Assembly (NCBI GenBank): GCA_964634325.1
Contig: CAZWJF010000004.1
Span: 124,001 to 188,000 of the forward strand
Direction of reading: 5' to 3'
Origin: JAJXWB01 sp964634325
Lineage (GTDB): Bacteria; Pseudomonadota; Alphaproteobacteria; Rhizobiales; Beijerinckiaceae
DNA: 64,000 bases
Below the pieces are notes generated by a model. That model did not search any database. It was not told where the DNA came from and was given only the letters and a program-made list of their open reading frames with translations. The first letter of the stretch is position 1, and every line of letters starts with the position of its first letter. Of this stretch, positions 41,369 to 50,035 are shown piece by piece. Both the position numbers and the translations under genes were made by a program.

Positions 41369-41956
41369 ATGGACAAGAGCCCGGACGCCTTCCGAACGAT
41401 CAGCGAGGTCGCCGAAGAACTCGACCTGCCGCAGCACGTCCTTCGCTTTTGGGAGACGCGCTTCTCGCAGATCAAGCCGATGAAACGCACCGGCGGTCGG
41501 CGCTACTATCGCCCCGAGGACATCGAGCTCGTCCGCGCGATCAAGAGCCTGCTCTACGCCGAGGGCTATACGATCAAGGGCGTCCAGCGGCTGTTCAAGG
41601 AAAACGGCGCGCGCGCCGTCGTGGCCGCCGTGCGCAGCGGCGCGGCGGTCGGCGGCGCTCAGGCGGCGCTCGGCCAGTCCGCGCCTGCCGGTCACGTCTC
41701 GGAACCGATGCTCGAGGCGATCGGCCGCCCGGCCTCGCCGCCGGAGACGTTCGCACAGGGCGCATTGGCGTTCGACGCCGCAGACGAATCCGCAGGCGAG
41801 GCGGACCTGGAGGCCGAACCCGCCGGTCTCGCGCAGGCGCGGCAGGCCCGCTGCGACGAGGGGGCGGGCGGGGCTGCGACAGGCGCTGAACTGCTGAAGC
41901 TGGCTGTCGAGCTTGCGGAGTGCGCGCGGATCCTCAGGGCGGCGCGGGCAGGTTGA
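41369..41956 (+). CDS. MerR family transcriptional regulator
   Basis: The 195-residue protein has an N-terminal MerR winged helix (FRTISEVAEELDLPQHVLRFWETRF, RRYYRPEDIELVRAIKSLLYAEGYTIKGVQRLF). A long Ala/Gly/Glu-rich C-terminal part contains no recognisable effector-binding motif. The location directly after ihfA is conserved across alphaproteobacteria, where this regulator is usually of unknown function. Four GANTC sites precede it. Confidence 0.9.
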   Translation: MDKSPDAFRTISEVAEELDLPQHVLRFWETRFSQIKPMKRTGGRRYYRPEDIELVRAIKSLLYAEGYTIKGVQRLFKENGARAVVAAVRSGAAVGGAQAALGQSAPAGHVSEPMLEAIGRPASPPETFAQGALAFDAADESAGEADLEAEPAGLAQARQARCDEGAGGAATGAELLKLAVELAECARILRAARAG

Positions 41957-42023
41957 CGCCTCGGGCGATTTCCGCCGTTTGCGCGTTGCGCGGCGCGAAC
42001 GGCTTCTCTATAAGCGGCGCAGT

Positions 42024-42101
42024 CGGAGTGTAGCGCAGCCCGGTTAGCGCACTAGTCTGGGGGACTAGGGGTCGTGGGTTCGAATCCCGCCACTCCGACC
42101 A
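42024..42101 (+). tRNA. tRNA-Pro (anticodon GGG)
   Basis: The acceptor stem CGGAGTG (42024-42030) pairs with CACTCCG (42091-42097), followed by the discriminator A and an encoded CCA. The anticodon stem CTAGT/ACTAG closes the loop CTGGGGG, giving anticodon GGG. The T arm contains GGTTCGAATCC. It reads the proline codon CCC. Confidence 0.95.
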
Positions 42102-42128
42102 CCTATCGCGCCGGCGAAGGAACCGCCC

Positions 42129-42193
42129 AAACGAAACGGCCGACCTGTACATCCGAGGTCGACCGTTCGTTTCGTCAGCATTCGATCTGACGA
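42129..42193. repeat. Two hairpins downstream of tRNA-Pro
   Basis: A long imperfect stem joins 42129-42146 to 42156-42172 (arms with AAACGAA and TTCGTTT outside and CGACCT/AGGTCG inside, one bulge and one mismatch). A second perfect 7-bp hairpin, TCGTCAG (42172-42178) and CTGACGA (42187-42193), follows at once. Without a T-run they may still end the tRNA transcript or fold a small RNA. Confidence 0.5.
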
Positions 42194-42335
42194 ATCACCT
42201 GATTAGAATCGCGGGCAATGCCGTCGTCAAGAGTCAACGGCTTTCGATATGCAATCCACATGTCGTTCGCCTGACGCTTCGTTCACGGTTCCGTGCTAAC
42301 ATGCTTGCCAAGATCGCGCTCAAACAGGCTCGTGC

Positions 42336-42614
42336 ATGTTCAATTCCTACCTGCGACTGGCCTTCGACATGACCATGCTGACGCTCGAAGCCCAGCAGGT
42401 CATTGCGCTGCGGATGATGCGGCTTGCGGTGGGCGGGCCGACCGTGGCGGCGCGGGAGACGCGGCGCATGGTGTCCGAGAAAGCCATGGCGGCCGTCGAA
42501 ACCGGCGTGCATCTGGCGACCGGCGGGAGCCCGCACAAGGTCGTCCGCAATTACCGGAGCAAGGTGCAGGCAAATCGCGCGCGGCTCTCCGCGAATGTGA
42601 CGGGCTGGCGCTGA
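42336..42614 (+). CDS. Conserved helical protein, 92 residues
   Basis: The product (MFNSYLRLAFDMTMLTLEAQQVIALRMMRLAVGG...) is helical, with Met-rich amphipathic segments and a basic C-terminus (NYRSKVQANRARL). Proteins with the pattern LEAQ-VIALR and MVSEKAMAA are common in Hyphomicrobiales and annotated as hypothetical. A remote phasin-like character is possible but unproven. Its stop codon overlaps the probable CTG start of the next gene. Confidence 0.7.
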   Translation: MFNSYLRLAFDMTMLTLEAQQVIALRMMRLAVGGPTVAARETRRMVSEKAMAAVETGVHLATGGSPHKVVRNYRSKVQANRARLSANVTGWR

Positions 42615-43516
42615 GCGTCGTCGAACTCACGAGCGGCGCCGCGCGTCTGTCGCTCGCCCACGCGGGCGCTGAGCCGACGGCTTGGTCCATCGGCGGGACA
42701 GACCTGCTCTGGCGCGCCGATCCCGCAGCGTGGGCGCAGACCGCCCCGATCCTGTTTCCGGTCGTCGGCTGGACGCGCAGCGGGCGAATTCGACATCGGG
42801 GAAAGACCTATCCGCTCGGCCTGCATGGTTTCGCCGCGTCGCAGCTTTTCGAGCCAGTGGATGCGACGGCCGATAGCGCGCGCCTGAGGCTCGAAGCCAG
42901 CGCCGCGACCCGCGCGCTCTATCCTTTCGAGTTTCGGCTGGATGCGGTCTACCAGCTCGAACCGCGCGCGCTCACCTGGACCCTGGAGGCGACCAACCTC
43001 GGCGACGAGCCGATGCCATATGCGCTCGGCCTGCATCCGGGCTTCTGCTGGCCGTTGGCCGGGTCTGGAGAGACGCATTCCTTCGCTTTCGACCGGCTTG
43101 AGCACGCCGACGTTCCAATCATCGCGGCCGGCGGGCTGTTTTCTCCCGAGCGCCGCGCCATCCCGCTCGATGGGCGCCGTCTCGCCCTCACGCCAGAACT
43201 GATGGCCGAGGAGGCGTTGTGCTTTCTCGACATCGAGAGTCGCGGCGCGGTCTTCGACAACGGCGCGGGGGCGCGCCTGCGGATCGAACTCGACGATTTT
43301 CCGCATATCGCGCTCTGGGCGCGCCCGCCGGCGCCGTTCCTGTGCATCGAGGCGTGGACCGGACATGGCGATCCGGTCGGCTTTGCCGGAGAATTGTCCG
43401 AGAAGCCGTCGATGCGCCTGCTCGCGCCGGGCGAGACGGGCCGCCACTGCGCCCGCTTTTCACTGGAAACGGACGCGCCGCGCGCCGATCGGCTTGGCGC
43501 CGCAGCGGCGGTCTGA
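42611..43516 (+). CDS. Aldose 1-epimerase family protein (Slr1438-like)
   Basis: The product of about 301 residues has TSGAARLSLAHAGAEPTAW, ILFPVVGWTRSGRI, YPLGLHGFA and YALGLHPGFCW, typical of the aldose epimerase beta-sandwich that interconverts sugar anomers. No ATG, GTG or TTG occurs in frame for a long way before the conserved sequence. The CTG at 42611 overlaps the previous stop (CTGA), giving MSVVELTSG if used, and is the best candidate. An unrelated upstream open region in this frame is shadow of the previous gene. Confidence 0.8.
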   Translation: MSVVELTSGAARLSLAHAGAEPTAWSIGGTDLLWRADPAAWAQTAPILFPVVGWTRSGRIRHRGKTYPLGLHGFAASQLFEPVDATADSARLRLEASAATRALYPFEFRLDAVYQLEPRALTWTLEATNLGDEPMPYALGLHPGFCWPLAGSGETHSFAFDRLEHADVPIIAAGGLFSPERRAIPLDGRRLALTPELMAEEALCFLDIESRGAVFDNGAGARLRIELDDFPHIALWARPPAPFLCIEAWTGHGDPVGFAGELSEKPSMRLLAPGETGRHCARFSLETDAPRADRLGAAAAV

Positions 43517-43558
43517 CAGAAGAACCCCGAACGCGAACCAATCGAAACGGGCTTGGCG

Positions 43559-44467
43559 ATGAGCGACTTTCTGCGGCCATCCGGGAGCAAGGCTCTCATT
43601 ATCGACGGCAAGATCGCGGCGGCCGGCGTCGTCGAGGAGACGCGCGCGCGCACGCAGGCGCTGATTGCGCGAGGCGTGACGCCCGGTCTGGCGGTGGTGC
43701 TGGTCGGCGAGGATCCGGCGAGCGGCGTTTATGTCCGCTCCAAGAGCCGCATGGCGGGATCGCTCGGTTTCCATTCCGTGCAGCACAATCTGCCGGCCGA
43801 TGTGCCGCAGGCCGAGCTGAACGCGCTCGTCGAAAGGCTCAACGCCGATCCGAAGGTCCACGGCATCCTCGTCCAGCTGCCGCTGCCGAAGGGCCTCGAT
43901 ACAGCCGATGCGCTGGAACGGATCGATCCGCGCAAGGACGTCGACGGCATCCATCCGGTCAACGCCGGCCTGCTGGCGACGGGCGCGATGGACCGCGCGC
44001 TTCTGCCGTGCACTCCGGTCGGCTCGATGCGATTGATCGAGCGCACCGCCGCCGCGCTCGGCCGCAAGGTCGAGGGCGCCGAAGCGATCGTCATCGGCCG
44101 CTCGAACCTGATGGGCAAGCCGATGGCGCAGTTGCTGCTCGCAGCCAACGCCACCGTGACGATGGCGCATTCGCGCACGCGCGACCTCGCCGACGTCGTG
44201 CGCCGCGCGGATATCGTGGTCGCGGCGGTCGGCCAGCCGGACATGGTCAAGGGCGACTGGATCAAGGAGGGCGCCATCGTGATCGACGTCGGCATCAACC
44301 GCGTGCCGACGGCGGACGGCAAGTATCGCCTGACCGGCGACGTGGCCTACGAGGAAGCCTTGCAGCGCGCGGCCGCGATCACGCCGGTGCCGGGCGGCGT
44401 CGGGCAGATGACGGTGCCGTTGTTGATGGCCAATACGGTGGAGGCGGCGAGCCGGGCGTCGGCGTAG
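43559..44467 (+). CDS. folD: Bifunctional methylenetetrahydrofolate dehydrogenase/cyclohydrolase
   Basis: FolD interconverts methylene-, methenyl- and formyl-tetrahydrofolate. The 302-residue protein has YVRSKSRMAG (catalytic Lys), GILVQLPLPKG, the NADP-site VIGRSNLMGKPMAQLL and TPVPGGVGQMTVPLLMANT. The ATG at 43559 fits the family start. It supplies one-carbon units handled by GlyA (23684). Confidence 0.95.
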   Translation: MSDFLRPSGSKALIIDGKIAAAGVVEETRARTQALIARGVTPGLAVVLVGEDPASGVYVRSKSRMAGSLGFHSVQHNLPADVPQAELNALVERLNADPKVHGILVQLPLPKGLDTADALERIDPRKDVDGIHPVNAGLLATGAMDRALLPCTPVGSMRLIERTAAALGRKVEGAEAIVIGRSNLMGKPMAQLLLAANATVTMAHSRTRDLADVVRRADIVVAAVGQPDMVKGDWIKEGAIVIDVGINRVPTADGKYRLTGDVAYEEALQRAAAITPVPGGVGQMTVPLLMANTVEAASRASA

Positions 44468-44535
44468 ACGGCGGCGCCGCGTCTGCTACAGTTCCAACGA
44501 CGGCCGCTCGTGGGCGGCGGGGGGATTGGCCGGCC

Positions 44536-45225
44536 ATGCAGAGTCTCGCGAGACACCCGTTCTTCAAGGATGTCGCCGGGTTTGACTTCGAGCGCTTCGA
44601 TCGGCGCGTCGTCTGGAAGAAATGCGACGACGGCGAGACCATCGTCGATTTCGAGGACAAGTCGACAGACGTCTATTTCCTGCTGTCGGGCGAGGTGCGC
44701 GTCCTGCTGCGCACCGCGGCCGGCAAGGAGGTGATCCTCGCGGACATCAAGGCCGGCGAATTCTTCGGCGAAATGTCGGCGATCGACGGCATACCCCGTT
44801 CGGCCAACGTGACCGCTCTGACCAAGGCGGAAGTCGGGATCATGCCGTCCTCGGTGTTCCGCGACATTCTGTTTTCGACGCAGGCGGCCTGCGACAAGGT
44901 CTTGCGGCTTCTGACGCACCGCGTGCGCGACGTGAACACCCGGCTCGCCGAGATGGCGATCTTCGATCTGCGCCATCGGCTCTATTCCGAACTGCTGCGT
45001 CTTTCGCATCCACGCCCGGGCCACGCCGGCGAGCGCGTCGTGACGCCGCCGCCGTTTCACCACGTCGTCGCCGCGCGGATCGGTTGCCGACGCGAACAGG
45101 TGACGCGCGAACTTTCGAACATGTCGCACGAGGGGTTGGTGGAGAAGACCCGCGGCGCGCTGGTGCTGACCAAACCGCAGGTGCTCGAGGCGCGACTGGC
45201 CGAGGCCCTGCGCGAGGGCGAATGA
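44536..45225 (+). CDS. Crp/Fnr family transcriptional regulator
   Basis: The 229-residue protein has an N-terminal cyclic-nucleotide-binding fold (VYFLLSGEVRVLLRTAAGKEV, GEFFGEMSAIDG, PRSANVTAL) and a C-terminal winged helix (VVAARIGCRREQVTRELSNM). Residues resemble CRP, with GEMSAIDG and RSANV where cAMP binds, rather than FNR; no N-terminal Fe-S cysteines are present. Its stop is followed directly by the GTG of the ABC ATPase gene, so the regulator may govern the transporter. Confidence 0.88.
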   Translation: MQSLARHPFFKDVAGFDFERFDRRVVWKKCDDGETIVDFEDKSTDVYFLLSGEVRVLLRTAAGKEVILADIKAGEFFGEMSAIDGIPRSANVTALTKAEVGIMPSSVFRDILFSTQAACDKVLRLLTHRVRDVNTRLAEMAIFDLRHRLYSELLRLSHPRPGHAGERVVTPPPFHHVVAARIGCRREQVTRELSNMSHEGLVEKTRGALVLTKPQVLEARLAEALREGE

Positions 45226-46296
45226 GTGTCTGAAGCGCCGAGTTTGCAGTTCGAGAACGTCTCGAAACGTTTCGGCGCGACAGTGGCGGTCGATGGCGTC
45301 TCGGTCGCCGTCGCGCCGGGCGAGTTCTTCGCGCTGCTCGGCCCGTCCGGTTGCGGCAAGACGACCTTGATGCGCATGGCCGCGGGCTTCGAACGGCCCG
45401 ACGACGGACGCGTGCTGATCGACGGCGTGGATGCGACCGATACGCCGCCCTATCGCCGCCCGGCGAACATGATGTTCCAGTCCTACGCGCTCTTTCCGCA
45501 CATGAGCGTCGCGGACAACATCGCCTTCGGCCTGAAGGCCGCCGGGCTGTCGCGCGAGACGACCGCCGCGCGCGTCGCCGAGATGATGCGGCTCGCGCAA
45601 TTGCAGGGACTGGAAAAGCGCAGGCCGCATCAACTTTCCGGCGGACAGAAGCAGCGCGCGGCGCTCGCCCGCGCGCTCGCGCGCGGCACGAAACTTCTGT
45701 TGCTCGACGAGCCGCTCGGCGCGCTCGATCGCAAGCTGCGCGAGGAAACGCAGTTCGAGCTGATGGACATCCAGAAGCGACTGGGCGCGGCCTTCGTCGT
45801 CGTCACGCACGACCAGGACGAGGCCATGTCGATGGCCGACCGCATCGCGGTGATGCGCGCCGGCCGGATCGAGCAGATCGGCGCCCCGGCGGAGATCTAC
45901 GAGCGGCCGCGCACGCGGTTCGTCGCGGACTTCATCGGCGAGATCAACATTTTCGAAGGCAAGGCGACCCGCGTTTGCGAGACGCTGCGGTTCGATACGC
46001 AGGAAGGTTCGATCGAGGCGGCCGCGCCCGCTTCGTTCGCAGATGGCGCGACGATGGCCGTCGCCGTGCGGCCAGAGCGGATGCGCTTTGCGGCGACGGG
46101 CGAGCAGGGCGCGAACAGGCTGGCAGGCGTCGTGCACGATGTCGCCTATCGCGGCGACCGTCGCCTTTTTCGCGTGCGGTTGAATTCTGGCGCGTTGGCG
46201 CGCGTTGCGACTTCGGCTGCGATGGAGGCGCCGTCGCCCGGCGCGGAGGTGACGGTCGCTTTCGATCCAACCGCATGCGTGGTCCTCGATGGCTAG
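45226..46296 (+). CDS. ABC transporter ATP-binding protein, polyamine-type
   Basis: The 356-residue protein has Walker A GPSGCGKTT, signature LSGGQKQRAALARAL, Walker B LLLDEPLGALD and a C-terminal TOBE domain after about residue 265. The set of one ATPase and two permeases matches spermidine/putrescine (PotABC/PotGHI) importers; iron- or molybdate-type importers are less likely. The GTG start at 45226 follows the previous stop with no gap. The end overlaps the first permease gene by 8 nt. Confidence 0.9.
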   Translation: MSEAPSLQFENVSKRFGATVAVDGVSVAVAPGEFFALLGPSGCGKTTLMRMAAGFERPDDGRVLIDGVDATDTPPYRRPANMMFQSYALFPHMSVADNIAFGLKAAGLSRETTAARVAEMMRLAQLQGLEKRRPHQLSGGQKQRAALARALARGTKLLLLDEPLGALDRKLREETQFELMDIQKRLGAAFVVVTHDQDEAMSMADRIAVMRAGRIEQIGAPAEIYERPRTRFVADFIGEINIFEGKATRVCETLRFDTQEGSIEAAAPASFADGATMAVAVRPERMRFAATGEQGANRLAGVVHDVAYRGDRRLFRVRLNSGALARVATSAAMEAPSPGAEVTVAFDPTACVVLDG

Positions 46297-47194
46297 CGGC
46301 GTGAGGCGAGGGACGCGGTTTTGGGCGCTCGCCGTTCCCTACGGCTGGCTGGCGCTGTTCTTCCTCGCGCCGCTGGTTCTCGTGTTCAAGATATCGCTGT
46401 CGAAATCTGCGATCGCGATGCCGCCGTACGAGCCGGTCTTCAACCTGGCGGACGGACTTGCGGGCTGGATCGCGCAGGCCCAGAAATTCTCGCTCGATTC
46501 CTATCGCGGCCTCGCCGACGATTCCCTCTACCTCCAGTCCTATCTTTCGTCGCTGGCCATCGCCGGCGTATCGACAGCTATCGCTCTGCTGGTCGCCTAT
46601 CCGCTCGCGCTGGCCATCGCTCGGTCCGGCCCGCGGGTTCGGCCAACGCTGATCGCGCTCGCGGTCGCGCCGTTCTGGACCAGCTTTCTCATTCGCGTCT
46701 ACGCCTGGATCGCGATCCTGAAGGACGAAGGCTTCCTCAACCACGCGCTGCTGGCGCTCGGCGTGATCGACAAGTCGCTGGAGATTTTCGCGACCAACAC
46801 GGCGGTCGTGATCGGCATCGTCTATTCCTATCTGCCGTTCGTCATTCTGCCGATCTACAACGCGCTGGAAAAGCAGGATGCGGCCTTGCGCGAGGCGGCG
46901 GCCGATCTCGGCGCGACGCCGCTCGGGACGTTTCTGCGCGTGACGCTGCCGCTTTCGTCGCCCGGCGTCCTCGCCGGCGCGCTGCTGATGTTCATTCCCG
47001 CCGTCGGCGAATTCGTCATTCCCGATCTGCTGGGCGGCTCGGACACGATCATGATCGGCCGCACCATGTGGAACGACTTTTTCGAGAACCGCGACTGGCC
47101 TGCCGCATCGGCAGGAGCGATCGTGCTGCTGGCGCTGCTCGTCGGCCCGATCGTCTGGTTCGAGCGCCGGCAGGAGCGGGAGCAGGCGCGATGA
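46289..47194 (+). CDS. ABC transporter permease, PotB/PotH-type
   Basis: The 301-residue membrane protein has about six helices and the ATPase-coupling EAA loop EAAADLGATPLGTFLRVTLPLSSPG. The motifs LAVAPFWTSFLIRVYAWIAIL and VIGIVYSYLPFVILPIYNALE are those of the PotB/PotH family. It overlaps the ATPase gene by 8 nt and the second permease by 4 nt (ATGA). Confidence 0.9.
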   Translation: MASGVRRGTRFWALAVPYGWLALFFLAPLVLVFKISLSKSAIAMPPYEPVFNLADGLAGWIAQAQKFSLDSYRGLADDSLYLQSYLSSLAIAGVSTAIALLVAYPLALAIARSGPRVRPTLIALAVAPFWTSFLIRVYAWIAILKDEGFLNHALLALGVIDKSLEIFATNTAVVIGIVYSYLPFVILPIYNALEKQDAALREAAADLGATPLGTFLRVTLPLSSPGVLAGALLMFIPAVGEFVIPDLLGGSDTIMIGRTMWNDFFENRDWPAASAGAIVLLALLVGPIVWFERRQEREQAR

Positions 47195-47976
47195 AGGATC
47201 TGCGCGCCGTGCGCCTGGTCGCGCTCCTGTTCGGCTTCGCGTTTCTCTACGCGCCGATCGTCCTGCTCGTGGTCTACAGCTTCAACGCCTCGAAGCTCGT
47301 CACGGTCTGGGCCGGCTTTTCGACGCGCTGGTACGGCGCGCTGTTCGAAAACCAGCAATTGCTCGAAGCAGCGCGCGTGAGCTTCTCGGTCGCCGTAATC
47401 TCCGCCGCCATCGCCACCGTCAACGGAACGCTGGCCGCCTTCGCGCTCGAGCGGCTTGGCCGCTTTCGATCGCGTTCGCTGTTCGTCGGCTCGATCTACG
47501 CGCCGCTGGTGATGCCCGAAGTCATTCTCGGCCTGTCGCTGCTCTTGATCTTCGTCGCGCTCGGCGTCGAGCGCGGTTTCTGGACGATCGTCGCCGCGCA
47601 CGCGACTTTCACGATGTGTTTTGCGACCGTCGTGATCCGCGCGCGGCTGCACGGCATGGACCGCTCGCTGGAAGAGGCGGCGATGGATCTGGGCGCGGGA
47701 CCGGCTGCGACCTTCTTTCGCGTCGTCCTGCCGCTGCTCGCGCCAGGCCTGATCAGCGCCTACATGCTCGCATTCATTCTCTCGCTGGACGATCTGGTCA
47801 TCTCCAGCTTCACCTCGGGCCCGGGCTCTACGACGTTGCCGATGCGCATCTACAGTCAGGTGCGTCTCGGCGTGACGCCGGAGATCAACGCCATGTCGAG
47901 CCTGCTGCTCGCAGCTGTGGGCGTCGCGCTGCTGATTTCCGCGGTCGCCGGCGGACGACGGCCCCGACCCAGCTGA
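47191..47976 (+). CDS. ABC transporter permease, PotC/PotI-type
   Basis: The 261-residue protein has about six membrane helices and the EAA loop EAAMDLGAGPAATFFRVVLPLLAPG. FLYAPIVLLVVYSFNASK and SLDDLVISSFTSGPGSTTLPMRIYSQVR are PotC/PotI signatures. It completes a three-gene importer, but no periplasmic binding protein is encoded next to it. It is convergent with the AsmA-like gene after only 4 bp. Confidence 0.9.
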   Translation: MKDLRAVRLVALLFGFAFLYAPIVLLVVYSFNASKLVTVWAGFSTRWYGALFENQQLLEAARVSFSVAVISAAIATVNGTLAAFALERLGRFRSRSLFVGSIYAPLVMPEVILGLSLLLIFVALGVERGFWTIVAAHATFTMCFATVVIRARLHGMDRSLEEAAMDLGAGPAATFFRVVLPLLAPGLISAYMLAFILSLDDLVISSFTSGPGSTTLPMRIYSQVRLGVTPEINAMSSLLLAAVGVALLISAVAGGRRPRPS

Positions 47977-47980
47977 TTTC

Positions 47981-49924
47981 TTACTGCGCGGGTTCGTCCG
48001 TCTTGCGCGGCGCAAACAGCATGCGCGCGGCGCCGGATCGACGAATGAAACTGCTGGCGTCGGGCACGATCGAGGGATTGTCCCAGGAGCCCTGAATGTC
48101 GAATGCGAAGCCGGGTCCGTCGGGTCTGGGCTCGCCGGCGCCGTCGCTCGCGGCCACCGTCGCATGCAGCGCCATTTGCCTTTCGGCGATCTGCGCCGTC
48201 CCGGCCAGCGCCAGTGCGTAGCCGTCGCCCCTGGCGGTCGCATCGGCGACGGTGGCCACGCCGTTGGCGATTTCCGTCGAAACGCTCGCGCTCGCGAACG
48301 GGGTCCGGCCGCTGTGAATGTTCATCACGGTCGCGAGCGGCCGCTTGTCGATCCGCCGAAGGACACGCTCGACATCGATGCCGGCGATGTCGCCCTTCGT
48401 CAGCTCCATGTCGCCGTGCCCGTTCAGCGACCGCGCGATCTGATCGAAACTGCCGCCGGTGCCGTCGATCGACAGATGCAGGTTGGCGAGGCCCGAGACG
48501 TGAGACTCGCCGAAACGGTCCCAGCCCAGCGCACCCCAGTCGAGGCCGCGCGCCTCGATATTGCATTTCATGTCGAGCCCCGCCTTGTCGGACGGCGAGA
48601 CGACGAGACGCGCCTTGACGGCGCCCTTGTACATCGACGCGTCCGCAAGCGACGCATCCAGCCTGCCGTCGCGCAACAAGACCGCCCCTGCCAGATCGCG
48701 GGCCTGCACGCGCTCGTAGACCGCGCGCGCGGCGGACAGGCGCAGGTCGAGATCGAAACTGTCCCGATCGCGCCAGACGATGGGCTCCTGGCTGAAATGC
48801 CCGTCGCGGCCGATCAAAGGGGAGGCGTAGCGGAACAGTTCGCTGAGATCGAGACTCGATGTCGCGAGCGTTCCCGACAGGATGGGGCGTTCGTCGTCGG
48901 CGCGTACGGCGAGCGCGCCTTCGAACGACGAGCTATTGAGCTTCAGTCGGACGTCCGCGAGGTCGACGCCCTTCGCGCCGGCGTCGGCTGTGGCGTCGAT
49001 CGATGCGCGGCCCAGGGCGACCGGCAAGGGGACCGCGACCCGCAACGTCTGCAAGGTTTCGCGCAGCGAATCCGTCGTTGCGACGACGCGCCCCTGGAAA
49101 TGAGGGCGCTGACCGGCTGCGACCGTGCCGTTGGCCGAGAACGACAGGCCCGGCGATTTGATCTGCAACGTCATGCGCGAATTGTCGCCGCGCAGCATAT
49201 CCGATGGACGTCCGACCCATAGCGAGACCGAGCCGCGCTGACCGCGCCAGGTCGCTTCGCCGTCCAGCGCCGCTGGCGAGGCGACCGTGCGCCAATCGAG
49301 CGTCGCGTTGATGTTTTCGAGACTGTCGATGGTCGTCCCGTTGCGCCGCAGTTCGGCCGCACCGTCGACCAACGAGACGACGCCGAGCCGCGCCCTGTCG
49401 GCCTTGGCTGCTTCCGGCGAGGCCGGCTTGGCGTCGGCGGCGCGGACAGCCGCGCCGGCGGTCGTCATCGGCCTAGCGTCGATATCGACGATCAGCTTCG
49501 GCCGCAGGAGTTCCGCGCGGTAGAGCTCCAGGCGCCCGGCGAGCAAAGGCAGGATGCGCACCTGGCCCGACAGCTGTTCGGCCATGATGACCATCGCTGC
49601 GCGCGGCTCGACGAAATTGATCTTCTCGAGACGAACGTGCGGATGCGGCAGCAGCGAGAAGGTCGAGCGGCCTTCGGTGAAGACGTAGAGCCCGGACGAC
49701 GAACGCAATTGCGCGGCGATTTCCTCGCGCAGCGCGCCACGGGACACCGTCCACGGCGCGACAGCGGCGGCAAGGCCGCATGCGAACAGAACCGCAGCGG
49801 CGGCGCGCCAAATCCGTCCGAACCGGTCGTTGGGCCAGAGGCGGCCCCGCCATGCCGACGCGCCGGAGCCGACGGGCGCGTCGTGCGCGGTCGCCTTGTC
49901 GGCTCGGGTGCGGAATCCGAACAT
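47981..49924 (-). CDS. AsmA family protein
   Basis: The 647-residue product has one N-terminal membrane helix (IWRAAAAVLFACGLAAAVAPW) followed by a long beta-rich periplasmic part. The opening SRGALREEIAAQLRSSSGLYVFTEGRSTFSLLPHPHVRLEKINF matches the AsmA N-domain, and the late segment LDMKCNIEARGLDWGALGWDRF fits the AsmA C-domain. AsmA-like proteins are proposed to carry phospholipids between membranes. It is transcribed opposite to the ABC genes. Confidence 0.88.
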   Translation of the reverse strand: MFGFRTRADKATAHDAPVGSGASAWRGRLWPNDRFGRIWRAAAAVLFACGLAAAVAPWTVSRGALREEIAAQLRSSSGLYVFTEGRSTFSLLPHPHVRLEKINFVEPRAAMVIMAEQLSGQVRILPLLAGRLELYRAELLRPKLIVDIDARPMTTAGAAVRAADAKPASPEAAKADRARLGVVSLVDGAAELRRNGTTIDSLENINATLDWRTVASPAALDGEATWRGQRGSVSLWVGRPSDMLRGDNSRMTLQIKSPGLSFSANGTVAAGQRPHFQGRVVATTDSLRETLQTLRVAVPLPVALGRASIDATADAGAKGVDLADVRLKLNSSSFEGALAVRADDERPILSGTLATSSLDLSELFRYASPLIGRDGHFSQEPIVWRDRDSFDLDLRLSAARAVYERVQARDLAGAVLLRDGRLDASLADASMYKGAVKARLVVSPSDKAGLDMKCNIEARGLDWGALGWDRFGESHVSGLANLHLSIDGTGGSFDQIARSLNGHGDMELTKGDIAGIDVERVLRRIDKRPLATVMNIHSGRTPFASASVSTEIANGVATVADATARGDGYALALAGTAQIAERQMALHATVAASDGAGEPRPDGPGFAFDIQGSWDNPSIVPDASSFIRRSGAARMLFAPRKTDEPAQ

Positions 49925-50035
49925 GTGCGAGCGTCGGCCGTTCTGCTGGAAAGGGTCCGGAAGAGCCTTCGACGAAAAGCGAGGCGAAATCGTGGCCCTC
50001 GGGCCGGGCGGCGAGCCGCCGCCCGGATCGGGCGA

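Noticed and set aside
42024..42101. tRNA-Pro as an attachment site of a genomic island
   Set aside because: No integrase gene lies beside it, I see no direct repeat of the tRNA 3' end, and both flanks are ordinary core genes.
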